A DNA stretch of 52,800 nucleotides from JAQUBU01 sp036677685 (GCA_036677685.1 JAVBWA010000009.1:1-52800), one strand, 5' to 3'. Shown: positions 40,874-49,570, numbered from the stretch's first letter. Numbers and translations: made by a program. Notes: generated by a model not told the origin, from the sequence alone.

Positions 40874-43174
40874 TCAATCCATGGCCATATATTGCTTATG
40901 CAAGGCATTTCTTGCTCTCTTTGCTGCCTCCACCAGGTTCTTAAGACTGGGAATAGTCTCCTTAAGGCCGCGCGTTTTCAAGCCGCAATCCGGATTAATC
41001 CAAAGCTTTTCCGGGCTTATGGTGCTGATCATGCAGCTAATCCCGCCGGCAATCTCTTCTATGCCCGGTACTCGCGGTGAATGAATATCATATACTCCGG
41101 GTCCGACTGCGGTAGTAAAGTTATTGCTTTTTATTGCATGAATAATTGATAGGTTCGATCGTGAGGCTTCAAAAGAAATAACATCGGCATCCATTAAATC
41201 AATCTCTTTTATAATGTCCTCAAACTCGCTATAGCACATATGGGTATGGATTTGGGTAGTGGCCTTGACGCTGCTGTGCACTAGTCTGAAGGCAGGTATA
41301 GCCCAATCCAGATATTCACTATGCCAGTCATCTCTTCGGAGGGGAAGCTTCTCCTTTAAAGCCGCTTCGTCGATTTGAATGATTTTAATACCGTTGGCCT
41401 CCAGGTCCATAACCTCTTCCTTAATCGCCAATCCGATCTGCCAGGCCATCTCCTGCAGCGAAACATCCTCCCGTGGAAAAGACCAGTTTAAAATCGTTAT
41501 CGGACCGGTAAGCATTCCTTTTACCGGCTTGGGAGTCAGACTCTGAGCATATTTTGAATATTCAACGGTAATCGGCCGGGCCCGGCTAACATCACCCCAG
41601 ATTATAGGTGGTTTAACACACCGGGTTCCATATGATTGTACCCACGCCTTTTGGGTAAATAGGAATCCATTAAGGTTTTCGCCAAAATATTCAACCATGT
41701 CATTGCGTTCAAATTCGCCATGCACCAAGACATCCAGTCCAATCCCCTCCTGTAAAGCTATACACTCGGCAATTTTTTGCTTTACATTCTCCTTATATCT
41801 TGTTTCACTAATTTGGCTCTTTTTAAACCGGGCCCGGTTTGATCTTACCTCATCAGTTTGGGGAAAAGAACCAATGGTTGTAGTTGGCAGCAAGGGCAGC
41901 TTGAAATAATCCTTTTGGATTTTTGCTCGCTCACAAAAGGCCGGGCATCTGCTAAAATCCTGTTCCGATAAATGGTCAAGCTTACTTTTAACATTCAAAT
42001 CAGTGCTGCTGGCTTTAATTTTGAATAAAGCGGTATTTTTAAGATATATTTCGCTCCCGGTATAATCTTTATTCCCAAAAAGATCCTTTAATTCAGCCAG
42101 TTCGATCAGCTTTTGTTCGGCAAAAGAAAAGTGCGCCTTGTAAGCTTCCGCAAGCTCTGTTTCGTTCTCCAGAGTATAGGGCAGATGTAAAAGCGAACAG
42201 GATGAATTGATTACAATGTTCTCTTTGGCAACGTATTTAAGAAGATCGTACAAGATAGCCAATGAATCCTTATAACAGTTCTTCCATATGTTTTTCCCAT
42301 TGACGATGCCGGCAAAAAGCAAGGTATCCTCAGGGAAACCGCTTTCTTCGAGTAAATCCATGGTCTTCCGGCCTTCTATAAAGTCCAAACCTATTCCATC
42401 AAAATTTAAGCCTGAAACTTCTCCATAGTAGTCTCTAATATCTCCGAAATAGCTTTGCAGCAGGATCTTGAGACTGCCTTTATAGGGCAATAGTTCACTA
42501 TAAAGGCGGATGAACATTTCCCGGTCATTTGGCTCCAAATCACTAACCAAAGCAGGTTCGTCAAATTGTACCCATTCCACATTCAGATCGTTTAGCCGGG
42601 CCAAAATATCCCGGTAGGCATTGACAATATCCGCTATAAAGTCGAACGGTTTTTTCTCACCCTGATAAGAAGCCAGCTTAAGAAAAGTGAATCCTCCTAT
42701 TATTACCGGCCTGGTTTTAATCCCCAGGGCCAGTGCTTCACAATATTGTCTAAATGGCTGCTCACCATTGAGCTTAATTTCTGTGTTATCCTCAATTATG
42801 GGTCGCAGGTAATGATAATTCGTATTAAACCACTTTTTCATGGGAAGCGCCTTAACATCACCTTGATACCCTTGGTAACCTCGGGCCATGGCAAAATAAG
42901 TATCCAGTCTATCAAGCTCTAAACTCCGGTAGCTGGCAGGTACCACATTTAAAAGAACTGCCGTATCAAGCATTCCGTCATATAAAGAAAAGTCATTTGA
43001 CGGAATAAAATCAAGTCCGCTATTCGCTAGTAATTTCCATTGTTCCTGTCTCAACTCCCGGGCATATTCCTGAAGCTTTACAGGAGATAAGTTCCCTTGG
43101 AAATAATCCTCTATCCAGAATTTCAGTTCACGGTGTTTGCCTATGCGGGGATAACCTATAATTGAGGTTTTCAT
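40874..43174 (-). CDS. metE: Cobalamin-independent methionine synthase
   Basis: MetE methylates homocysteine using methyl-THF triglutamate with a zinc centre. The N-terminal repeat opens IIGYPRIGKHRELKFWIEDY. The C-terminal catalytic part contains TTTIGSFPQTDEVRSNR, LVHGEFERNDMVEYFGENL, GMLTGPITILNWSFPREDV, IDEAALKEKLPLR, and the zinc ligands in HTHMCYSEF and NPDCGLKTRG. Length 766 aa is normal. I chose ATG at 43174 (MKTSIIGYPRIGK) over the longer frame because GAAAGGA lies upstream. It is the first gene after the LysR regulator, whose terminator separates them. Confidence 0.95.
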   Translation of the reverse strand: MKTSIIGYPRIGKHRELKFWIEDYFQGNLSPVKLQEYARELRQEQWKLLANSGLDFIPSNDFSLYDGMLDTAVLLNVVPASYRSLELDRLDTYFAMARGYQGYQGDVKALPMKKWFNTNYHYLRPIIEDNTEIKLNGEQPFRQYCEALALGIKTRPVIIGGFTFLKLASYQGEKKPFDFIADIVNAYRDILARLNDLNVEWVQFDEPALVSDLEPNDREMFIRLYSELLPYKGSLKILLQSYFGDIRDYYGEVSGLNFDGIGLDFIEGRKTMDLLEESGFPEDTLLFAGIVNGKNIWKNCYKDSLAILYDLLKYVAKENIVINSSCSLLHLPYTLENETELAEAYKAHFSFAEQKLIELAELKDLFGNKDYTGSEIYLKNTALFKIKASSTDLNVKSKLDHLSEQDFSRCPAFCERAKIQKDYFKLPLLPTTTIGSFPQTDEVRSNRARFKKSQISETRYKENVKQKIAECIALQEGIGLDVLVHGEFERNDMVEYFGENLNGFLFTQKAWVQSYGTRCVKPPIIWGDVSRARPITVEYSKYAQSLTPKPVKGMLTGPITILNWSFPREDVSLQEMAWQIGLAIKEEVMDLEANGIKIIQIDEAALKEKLPLRRDDWHSEYLDWAIPAFRLVHSSVKATTQIHTHMCYSEFEDIIKEIDLMDADVISFEASRSNLSIIHAIKSNNFTTAVGPGVYDIHSPRVPGIEEIAGGISCMISTISPEKLWINPDCGLKTRGLKETIPSLKNLVEAAKRARNALHKQYMAMD

Positions 43175-43220
43175 AATACCAGTCCTTTCAAGCACCAAAC
43201 TTATTAAGACTAATCATAGC

Positions 43221-43234
43221 AAGCAATCATGCTT
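43221..43234. promoter_or_regulatory. Candidate regulator site upstream of metE
   Basis: AAGCA-ATCA-TGCTT is a perfect 5-bp inverted repeat 47-60 bp upstream of the metE start. Partial dyad symmetry continues (ATAGC left, ATA right), which is compatible with a LysR-type site. No S-box or T-box structure is visible between the LysR terminator and metE. Confidence 0.35.
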
Positions 43235-43248
43235 ATAGGGTAAAACCA

Positions 43249-43297
43249 AAAAACTATGGCCTGTTATAGTTGTTAGCTATAACAAGCCATAGTTTTT
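43249..43297. terminator. Bidirectional terminator between lysR and metE
   Basis: AAAAACTATGGC (43249-43260) pairs with GCCATAGTTTTT (43286-43297), and TGTTATA (43262-43268) with TATAACA (43278-43284), around a 9-nt loop. The stem is flanked by A-runs and T-runs, so it can end transcription in both directions; its main role is probably to end the lysR transcript. Confidence 0.75.
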
Positions 43298-43344
43298 GCT
43301 CTGTACCTGAATTATGGTTTGTCCCGGCATTCGAAAAGATGAAG

Positions 43345-44250
43345 CTATTTATCCTTAATTATATCTTTCAGGGCATCAATATAATTGATCGCCAGTTGGC
43401 TAAGGTTAATGTTCCGGTGGGATATCCAACCTACAATTATCTCCTCTTTGAGATCCAATGGCACCGCAATGATATCATTCCCATTTAAATCGGAGCTTAA
43501 AATTCCCGTTGAAATAGTGTAGCCATTTAGGCCGATTAATAGATTAAAAAGGGTTGCCCGGTCGCTCACTTTAATGCTTTTCTTATGGGATAGAGTACTC
43601 AAAATCTCCTCTGAAAAGTAAAAAGAATTGTACTCCCCCTGTTCAAAGGATAGATAGGGATAATCCTCCAAATCCGCGAGGGTAACCTTGTTTAGCTTGG
43701 CAAGAGGGTTTTTTATGCTGATAAATACATGTGGTTTGGCAACCAATAGTTGGGTAAACTGCAGATTATTTTCTTTAAACAGTTTTTTTAAAACTTTGGA
43801 ATTAAATTTGTTTATATATAAAATACCTATTTCACTGCGAAGATTTTTTACGTCTTCGATAATTTCATAGGTTTTGGTCTCCCGCAGAGTGAATTCATAT
43901 TCATTAATACCATATTTTTCTACAAGGTCCACAAACGCATTAACTGCAAAAGCATAATGCTGGGTTGATACGGAAAAATGCTGGGGTGAAGGTTTTGCAT
44001 TCAAATATCTTTTTTCCAGCAACTCGGTTTGTTCAATTATTTGCCGGGCATAAGTTAAAAATTCCACCCCATCAACCGTAACATTAATACCCCGGTTGCT
44101 GCGCTCAAAAATGCTTATATTTATCTCGGTCTCAAGTTCTTTGATTGCCTTGGAAAGACTGGGCTGACTAATAAAAAGCTTTTTAGCAGCGATATTTATT
44201 GAGCCACATTGTGCAATTTCGATTGCATATTTTAGCTGCAGCAAGGTCAT
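43345..44250 (-). CDS. LysR-family transcriptional regulator (MetR-like by context)
   Basis: Residues about 2-60 form the LysR DNA-binding domain (LLQLKYAIEIAQCGSINIAA, KKLFISQPSLSKAIKELE). Residues about 90-300 are the substrate-binding-protein-like effector domain. Length 301 aa is typical. AGGTGG precedes the ATG. Being next to and upstream of metE and the methyltransferase/MTHFR fusion, it is probably a methionine or sulfur regulator responding to homocysteine or O-acetylserine-like signals, but this is inference from position. Confidence 0.87.
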   Translation of the reverse strand: MTLLQLKYAIEIAQCGSINIAAKKLFISQPSLSKAIKELETEINISIFERSNRGINVTVDGVEFLTYARQIIEQTELLEKRYLNAKPSPQHFSVSTQHYAFAVNAFVDLVEKYGINEYEFTLRETKTYEIIEDVKNLRSEIGILYINKFNSKVLKKLFKENNLQFTQLLVAKPHVFISIKNPLAKLNKVTLADLEDYPYLSFEQGEYNSFYFSEEILSTLSHKKSIKVSDRATLFNLLIGLNGYTISTGILSSDLNGNDIIAVPLDLKEEIIVGWISHRNINLSQLAINYIDALKDIIKDK

Positions 44251-44522
44251 TATTTTACCACCTATCTTCGCCAGTCCCGCTTTTCAAGCCGGTTTTCTCT
44301 TGATTCTACGATTACACAAAAGCTCCGCTGCGTCAATATCTTTGACCCAAAATACTTCCGGAGATATACACCCAGCAGTGGGTATATTTTCCGTTAAGAG
44401 AATGAAAAAGCAAAAGAACATCCTTTACATTGTTATCCCGTTCAGGACCATCCGCCTGGAATTAACCCGGATTACAGTCGCGTTTTACGTTCGTCTCTTT
44501 AGTTTAGGAAGGATTTTGTGAA

Positions 44523-44551
44523 TTGTTTACGAATCTCAATAGTAATATAGT
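44523..44551 (+). promoter_or_regulatory. Possible promoter of the lipoprotein gene
   Basis: TTGTTT (44523-44528), 17 bp, then TATAGT (44546-44551) lie about 30 bp before the start codon. The rest of the 44251-44578 gap shows nothing I can name. Confidence 0.4.
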
Positions 44552-44578
44552 AATAATGTAAAAGGGAGGATGATCTAG

Positions 44579-45280
44579 ATGAAAAAAGCCCCTGTAGTTC
44601 TTGGTCTGTTGGCTATTTTCCTGATGACGGTATTAATCGCCGGTTGTGGGGGAAATGCCGAAGAAACTGCTGCTCCGGTTAAACAGGAGACGAACGCACC
44701 TGCTGATTCCTCAAAATCCACCGAGCCTTCAACCGCTGAACTGCTTGGCAAAGGAAAGGGTATCACTGAATTATCCTATGAATATGAAGCACAGATGCCT
44801 GATAGTCAGAAAATAGTAGCTAAAACCTGGATAAAAGGCAAGAAAATGCGTACCGAAATGGCTAATCCTGCTGAGGGCGGCAACATCATTACAATTATCG
44901 ATAGTGAAAAGGGCGTCGCTTATGTATATCAGCCGGCACAGAATATGGCTACCAAGATGGATATCTCCATGGCTCAGCAGGAAGAATCCTCCAGCCCAGC
45001 TGAGACTTTGGAGAGCTACAAACCGGATGATATGAAAATGGTCGGTAGAGAAACCGTTGATGGGAAAAAGTGCCTGGTTTATGATTTTCTTGATGGCCAA
45101 ACCAAAGCCTGGCTATGGGAAGAGAACGGCCTGCCTATCAAAACGGAAGTGATAATGGACGGGAAAAAAGCAGTCGGGTTATTTAAGAACCTTAAAATCG
45201 GCGATGTTCCCGATTCCATGTTTACACTTCCCGAAGGCACCCAGATCATGGAGTTAAACCTGCCCATGCAAGGCAATTAA
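44579..45280 (+). CDS. Lipoprotein, LolA/DUF4412-like
   Basis: An N-terminal signal peptide with lipobox LIAGC (VVLGLLAIFLMTVLIAGCGG) predicts a membrane-anchored lipoprotein. A Ser/Pro/Glu-rich linker follows. The main part (ITELSYEYEAQMPDSQKIVA, TWIKGKKMRTEM, YVYQPAQNMATKMD, KCLVYDFLDGQTKAWLWEEN) is an antiparallel beta-type fold resembling LolA/outer-membrane lipoprotein sorting or DUF4412 proteins that may bind lipids or small molecules. Length 233 aa. GGGAGGA precedes the ATG. A strong terminator follows. Confidence 0.8.
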   Translation: MKKAPVVLGLLAIFLMTVLIAGCGGNAEETAAPVKQETNAPADSSKSTEPSTAELLGKGKGITELSYEYEAQMPDSQKIVAKTWIKGKKMRTEMANPAEGGNIITIIDSEKGVAYVYQPAQNMATKMDISMAQQEESSSPAETLESYKPDDMKMVGRETVDGKKCLVYDFLDGQTKAWLWEENGLPIKTEVIMDGKKAVGLFKNLKIGDVPDSMFTLPEGTQIMELNLPMQGN

Positions 45281-45302
45281 GTTAAAAGACGAAGCATTTA
45301 TT

Positions 45303-45330
45303 AAAGAAGGCAGGGGAACCTGCCTTCTTT
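45303..45330 (+). terminator. Rho-independent terminator after the lipoprotein gene
   Basis: AAAGAAGGCAGG (45303-45314) and CCTGCCTTCTTT (45319-45330) form a 12-bp perfect stem with a GGAA tetraloop, followed by ATTATTATT. Confidence 0.88.
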
Positions 45331-45348
45331 ATTATTATTACTGTATTA

Positions 45349-45453
45349 TTACCAAGCTAAACCTTGTTTAGGGCTGCCCGCCCCAAAATATCCGGCATTC
45401 TGTACCGCAGCCAGACTCTCCCGGTTGAATTTCCCGAACGGGATAACTAAATG
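45349..45453 (-). pseudogene. C-terminal remnant of a polysaccharide deacetylase
   Basis: The minus strand reads HLVIPFGKFNRESLAAVQNA, then GYFGAGSPKQGLAW and TAA at 45349. PFGKFNRESLAAVQNAGY strongly resembles the YPYGxxNxxSLxAVxxAGY end of polysaccharide deacetylases. The upstream part is not in frame and I cannot follow the gene further than about 45540. The remaining gap up to 45690 holds nothing recognisable. Confidence 0.6.
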
Positions 45454-45693
45454 GAAGGACGGTGGTAAGCAGGGATACAATCATGGCTTCGGCTGACCAC
45501 GTCATGATTTTGCTGTTTAGCAGCTACAAGCAATTCATTGAATGAAATGAGCCAAAAAAGGTTTTTCCTCTTCCCGCCTTTATGCCTGCACCAATAACCA
45601 GCAAATTAATATATTAATAGTATATACTTAAATTATCCCAGGAGAATTGTACAGCAACTCCTATCTTTTTCGGGAACCGAAGGGAGGATGTAT

Positions 45694-46449
45694 ATGATGG
45701 GAGAGAAGAAAAACCAGCTTGTATTGCTGGAATTTAATGAGCATACTGCTACAGTGACCTTGAACAATCCGCCCGCCAACGTGCTTACTCAAGCCTTGAT
45801 TGAACAGTTGTCACAAACCTTCCACGACCTCGAACACATTGATATCTCTACAGTAATCATAACCGGTCGGGGAACCCATTCATTTTCCACAGGTGCTAAT
45901 ATTAAGGAACTTTTAGAAAACGAATTGGAGCAAAATAAGATTTATTTTTCCAAAATCTACGAAACCTTCAACCTCATCGCCAACTGTCATTACCCGGTAA
46001 TTGCCGCCGTTAACGGATACACATACGGTGCCGGTCTTGAATTGGCTTTATGTGCCGATATCCGGGTTATCGACCAAAACGCACATATGTCGGCCAGCGG
46101 GGTAAATCTCAACCTGGTATTCTGCACCCAGCGGCTGGCGCGTCTGGTAGGACCCGGCCGGGCCAAAGATATGCTGTTCTGCGCACGGGAGCTCGATGCT
46201 TCTGAAGCTCGGGAACTGGGTCTGGTCGAACATATTGCCCCACCCGGAAGTGCTTATGAAAAAGCTAAAGAAATCGCCCGTCGAATCAGCCGAAAAGGCC
46301 AGACGGCGGTTCAGGAAATAAAACAGGTCTTAAACCAGGGGCTTGACCTTCCCTTAAACCAAGCCTTGAACATGGAAGCTGAATCTATTTATAAGATGTT
46401 GGCCACCAGCGAGTTTGAGCGAAGGGCCAGGCTTTTCCTAACCCGTTAA
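45694..46449 (+). CDS. Enoyl-CoA hydratase/isomerase family protein
   Basis: This crotonase-fold protein contains VTLNNPPANVLTQALIEQLS, the oxyanion-hole segment GTHSFSTGANIKEL, AAVNGYTYGAGLELALCADI near residue 108, and LVEHIAPPGSAYEKA. A catalytic glutamate is seen in the AGLELAL segment. Length of about 251 aa is typical. I chose the second in-frame ATG (45694) because GGGAGG lies six bases before it; 45688 and 45697 are alternatives. Substrate unknown, but beta-oxidation is likely. It stands alone with its own upstream spacer. Confidence 0.9.
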   Translation: MMGEKKNQLVLLEFNEHTATVTLNNPPANVLTQALIEQLSQTFHDLEHIDISTVIITGRGTHSFSTGANIKELLENELEQNKIYFSKIYETFNLIANCHYPVIAAVNGYTYGAGLELALCADIRVIDQNAHMSASGVNLNLVFCTQRLARLVGPGRAKDMLFCARELDASEARELGLVEHIAPPGSAYEKAKEIARRISRKGQTAVQEIKQVLNQGLDLPLNQALNMEAESIYKMLATSEFERRARLFLTR

Positions 46450-46604
46450 ATTTATACGCATGGATAACACTAGACATAATCAGGTCCTTAGGTAACACCG
46501 GGTAATGTTGACCTCTTAATTGTAATGTCAGCAATACCTCTTAAACAGATGCTCAACACTTAATATAGATAACACAGTACCCCAGTGATGCATTATCCAC
46601 GATA

Positions 46605-46820
46605 TTAAAGCCAGGGGATTTTGTCCATGTAGTCGCCGCTTAAAATAGGTAAGAGCTTGGACTTTAAGGGTTCTGATACATCTTTTAGCTTAAGGTTGTC
46701 TATATTCAATATATCATTGGTATTTATCTTTAGCTTATTGGCAAGTTCTTTTGCGGTAAGGTTTTGATTCTTGCGGAGTTCCTTAACGGTTTTCTTTTGG
46801 ATTTGAAACTTAAATAACAA
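46605..46820 (-). CDS. Small helix-turn-helix-like protein (71 aa)
   Basis: The sequence TVKELRKNQNLTAKELANKL then KINTNDILNIDNLKLKDVSE resembles a small HTH, followed by a conserved-looking C-terminal GDYMDKIPWL. It has no other domain. Start TTG at 46820 with GGGAGGG six bases upstream. It follows the thioesterase gene by 78 bp on the same strand. The function is unknown, but its compact well-formed structure and ribosome binding site make a real gene likely. Confidence 0.65.
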   Translation of the reverse strand: MLFKFQIQKKTVKELRKNQNLTAKELANKLKINTNDILNIDNLKLKDVSEPLKSKLLPILSGDYMDKIPWL

Positions 46821-46898
46821 AGCAATCCCTCCCGACGGCTTTTATTAGTACGGCGGCTCTCTGAGCGGTAATCCGTCAGTTTGCAAACCATTCCAGCC

Positions 46899-47300
46899 TT
46901 ATTTTGCTTTTCTAATAACCCGCCCTTCGGCAATGGCTACCAGTTGACCATGACCATCAACAACTTCCATTCTGTACAAGCCCGTTTTAGCGGTAAGGTT
47001 CTCTTCCCGGGCCACAGCCCGTAATATTTCTCCCGCCCTGCTGGCTTTAATAAAAGAGATGTGGACATCCATGGCCAGGGCCGAAGCTCCGTGAGAATTG
47101 CTGGCTGCTCCGAAAACCGAATCAGCCAGAGCAAAAATGGCCGCCCCATGAGTTATGCCCTTACCATTCAGCAACTCCGGTTTTATTTCCATGGTTCCCG
47201 CTGCATATCCGTTCCTGATTTCCAAAAATTTTATTCCCAGATACCGCGCCAACGGGTCGCTATGTTCATGTTCCAAGCTGCCATTTTGATCTATATTCAT
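46899..47300 (-). CDS. PaaI-type hotdog-fold thioesterase
   Basis: This cytoplasmic acyl-CoA thioesterase-like protein has the PaaI signature GKGITHGAAIFALADSVFGA (near residue 47), with the catalytic-region aspartate in LAD, then AMDVHISFIKASRAGEILRA and a C-terminal GHGQLVAIAEGRVIRK strand. Length 133 aa is typical. AAGGACG lies upstream of the ATG. The enoyl-CoA hydratase-like gene nearby may share an acyl-CoA theme. Substrate unknown. Confidence 0.9.
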   Translation of the reverse strand: MNIDQNGSLEHEHSDPLARYLGIKFLEIRNGYAAGTMEIKPELLNGKGITHGAAIFALADSVFGAASNSHGASALAMDVHISFIKASRAGEILRAVAREENLTAKTGLYRMEVVDGHGQLVAIAEGRVIRKAK

Positions 47301-47495
47301 CTATTTCACGTCCTTAAATTTATTAAATCCAAGCCAACTGTCTTCAATTATACTACAGAAAATCCCGGCCTCCGGCAAGATATGGGTTGAATCGTTTACT
47401 GTTAATCCCCTTATTATCAGTGCCGGGCTGCGCCGAAAAGGTCTTTTATGGCCAGCTCGGTTCTTGCTGGAAATCAAGTAAATACAAATTGCAAG

Positions 47496-47524
47496 CGGGA
47501 GGCAGTTTGTTAAACTCCCTCCCG
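47496..47524 (-). terminator. Hairpin after the small minus-strand gene
   Basis: CGGGAGG (47496-47502) pairs with CCCTCCCG (47517-47524) and AGTTT with AAACT inside, forming a stable hairpin about 45 bp past the stop at 47567. The following minus strand is only partly T-rich. Confidence 0.45.
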
Positions 47525-47566
47525 GTTAAGGCATTATTGCTGTAGATTTTAAACTCAAGATAAATA

Positions 47567-47743
47567 TTATCTTGTTCTGTCATTATCAATTGTCAGTGCC
47601 GACAAAATTGCAGAGAATGAAGACGGCGCCGATTTTCTTTTGTTATTCGGCTCGGACAGCTTCCTCTTTGGCCGGTATGACCTTGGTGAAAAGTCTGACG
47701 GATGAATCGGTGCAACCGGGCAAGTAGCCGCAACTATTTTCAT
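47567..47743 (-). CDS. Tiny unrecognised protein (58 aa)
   Basis: This open frame begins MKIVAATCPVAPIHPSDFSP, continues with a basic Arg/Lys-rich middle (RSYRPKRKLSEPNNKRK) and ends FSAILSALTIDNDRTR. AAAGGGGG lies 7 bases before the ATG at 47743, and a hairpin follows. I do not know the family. Other Clostridia carry short proteins of a similar style, but this is a recollection, not a match. It stands alone in an 870-bp gap. Confidence 0.45.
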   Translation of the reverse strand: MKIVAATCPVAPIHPSDFSPRSYRPKRKLSEPNNKRKSAPSSFSAILSALTIDNDRTR

Positions 47744-47952
47744 ATGAGGTCCCCCTTTAATATTTCGCCTTACTATATATACGTATGCAAAACATTAATT
47801 ATGGGGGCTAAATGCAAGTATAAAATTCTATTAACTATTGCACCGGTTCGACTTACTACAAATTATTAAAGAAAAACGCCTGGAACAGAGAATCCCCGCA
47901 GTCTGCAAACAGGCTTTATAAGTATCCCAAAACTATGATATTTGCAATTATT

Positions 47953-47969
47953 TATAACGTATAGTTATA
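47953..47969. promoter_or_regulatory. AT-rich palindrome upstream of the desulfidase operon
   Basis: TATAAC-GTATA-GTTATA is a perfect 6-bp inverted repeat with a 5-nt centre, about 200 bp before the TudS-like gene, followed by further AT-rich partial repeats. It could be an operator; no binding protein is known. Confidence 0.35.
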
Positions 47970-48021
47970 TTTTATAATCCGTTATATTATGTTAATATAT
48001 TTTATGGGGAATACAGGATTT

Positions 48022-48085
48022 AAGAATCGGAAGAAACTGAGGAGCAGTTTCACACACCGCTGCAACAAGGCGGGAGACATATTTA
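48022..48085 (+). repeat. Dispersed hairpin motif, copy 2, with 30-bp repeat
   Basis: ATCGGAAGAAACTG-AGGAG-CAGTTTCA at 48025-48052 matches 24094-24127 and folds as GAAACTG/CAGTTTC. It is followed at 48056-48085 by ACCGCTGCAACAAGGCGGGA and ten more bases matching 16439-16468. The block lies 90-150 bp before the TudS-like gene. Confidence 0.5.
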
Positions 48086-48171
48086 TAATGGGTCCTTTCG
48101 CTTCATTCAAGGCACAAAACGTAATGATTTCTTTCAGACTTCCGTTTCGTTATAATAGGGGGTTTTGATTA

Positions 48172-48735
48172 TTGTTAAGAGCTAAAAAGTTGGTTTTGCT
48201 CAGTCATTGCTTGTTAAATGTCAATGCCAAGGTTTATGGATTGGCTAATTATAAAGGTGCTCATGAGGAGTTAATCAAGTTTTTGATCGAAGAGAGTTTT
48301 GGCATCATCCAACTTCCTTGCCCGGAGTTAGCTTGCGAAGGAATTAGGCGCTGGGGAAAAGTTAAGGAACAACTGGAAACACCGTTCTATCGGAAATACT
48401 GTAAAGAAATTTTTACTCCGCTTTTAGAGCAAATCATTGACTACCAAAAAAACGGCTACTGCTTAGCAGCGCTTATCGGGGTAAATGGAAGTCCTTCATG
48501 TGGGGTCAGTAAAACTTGCTCGGCAACATCCTGGGGCGGTGAAATAAATGACCGCCGGACTACGAAAGAAATAATGCAGCAGGTAAACATGATTGAAGCG
48601 CCGGGTATATTTATAGAGCAGATTAGAAAATTACTCGAAGCAAACAAAGTATACATACCTATGCTGGCTATTGAGGAAGCCGATCCGGCTGCTTCAATTG
48701 CAGATATCAAAAAAGTATTGAGGGGAGAGGGTTAG
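48172..48735 (+). CDS. TudS-like (DUF523-related) putative desulfidase
   Basis: The protein carries the cysteine motifs of the TudS/DUF523 family, whose characterised members bind a [4Fe-4S] cluster and remove sulfur from thiouracil-type compounds. Motifs are LLSHCLLNVNAK near residue 12, IIQLPCPELACEG near residue 47 and IGVNGSPSCGVSKT near residue 103. Three conserved cysteines (HCLLN, PCPE, SCG) are the presumed cluster ligands. Length 187 aa. Start TTG at 48172 with GGGGG upstream. It directly abuts the amino-acid ABC transporter genes (next start one base after its stop), so import and desulfuration may be linked. Confidence 0.8.
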   Translation: MLRAKKLVLLSHCLLNVNAKVYGLANYKGAHEELIKFLIEESFGIIQLPCPELACEGIRRWGKVKEQLETPFYRKYCKEIFTPLLEQIIDYQKNGYCLAALIGVNGSPSCGVSKTCSATSWGGEINDRRTTKEIMQQVNMIEAPGIFIEQIRKLLEANKVYIPMLAIEEADPAASIADIKKVLRGEG

Positions 48736-49566
48736 GTGTTAAAATTCAAACACGCATCTGCAGTATTGGTTGGTCTATTGGTGGCAATGTTGTTTATGCT
48801 TGGGGGATGCGCTGACAAGAGCACAGATCAGTCAGCTAATAAAAGCCAGCAGGAAGTAAGCGATAATTCCTGGACTACAGTTGAGAAAAATGGCGAATTA
48901 GTCGTTGGCATGTGTGCCCAGTATCCGCCGTTTGAATCTATTAATGAAAAAACCAATCAACCTGAAGGCTTTGACGTAGATCTGGCCAATGCGCTGGGAA
49001 AGAAGCTGGGTGTTAAGGTGAAGTTTATAGATGCTCAATGGGAAGCATTATTAGCCGGGGTTGAAAAAGGTGATTACGATGTACTGATTACCTGCATGTC
49101 TAAACAGGAAGCGGCAAGTGCCAATATAAATGTAAGTGATGTTTATTATAAACTTAATGACATAATTGTAGTAAAGCAAGGTAATGATTCTATAAAAACT
49201 GTTGCCGATTTAAAAGACAAGGTAGTCGGAGTACAGTCCGCAAGTAGTTGTGAAATAGCGGTAGACAGTCTGAGCGGACTTAAAGAGATTAAACGTTACA
49301 ACTATAATCCCGATGCTTTTATCGATCTGACCAATGGCCGGGTTGATGCTGTAATAGTGGGCTATGCATATGCCGCCACGCAAATAAAGGATCGCTCAGA
49401 TCTTAAGATCATCGATACTCCAGTAGGGGAAACTAGCGAAATCGTAATGGTTAACAAAAAAGGCGCGGACGCTTTGACTGCTAAATTAAACGAAGCTTTG
49501 AAGGCTATCAAGGCCAGTGGAGAGTATGATCAAATTCACGATAAGTGGCTAAAATTACAGATTTAG
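48736..49566 (+). CDS. Amino-acid ABC transporter substrate-binding lipoprotein
   Basis: This is the periplasm-side binding protein of a family 3 polar amino-acid importer. A lipoprotein signal (VLVGLLVAMLFMLGGCADKS) anchors it by cysteine. The SBP_bac_3 domain includes GELVVGMCAQYPPFESINEK, GFDVDLANALGKKLGVKVKF, DYDVLITCMSKQEA and VVGVQSASSCEIAVDSL, with GRVDAVIVGYAYAATQ later. Length 276 aa. Start GTG at 48736 with GGGAGAGGG upstream overlapping the desulfidase stop. The amino-acid substrate is unknown. Confidence 0.92.
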   Translation: MLKFKHASAVLVGLLVAMLFMLGGCADKSTDQSANKSQQEVSDNSWTTVEKNGELVVGMCAQYPPFESINEKTNQPEGFDVDLANALGKKLGVKVKFIDAQWEALLAGVEKGDYDVLITCMSKQEAASANINVSDVYYKLNDIIVVKQGNDSIKTVADLKDKVVGVQSASSCEIAVDSLSGLKEIKRYNYNPDAFIDLTNGRVDAVIVGYAYAATQIKDRSDLKIIDTPVGETSEIVMVNKKGADALTAKLNEALKAIKASGEYDQIHDKWLKLQI

Positions 49567-49570
49567 AATT

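Noticed and set aside
43175..43350. S-box, T-box or cobalamin riboswitch upstream of metE
   Set aside because: The region is short and contains only a bidirectional terminator and a small inverted repeat. None of the conserved riboswitch core motifs is visible by eye.
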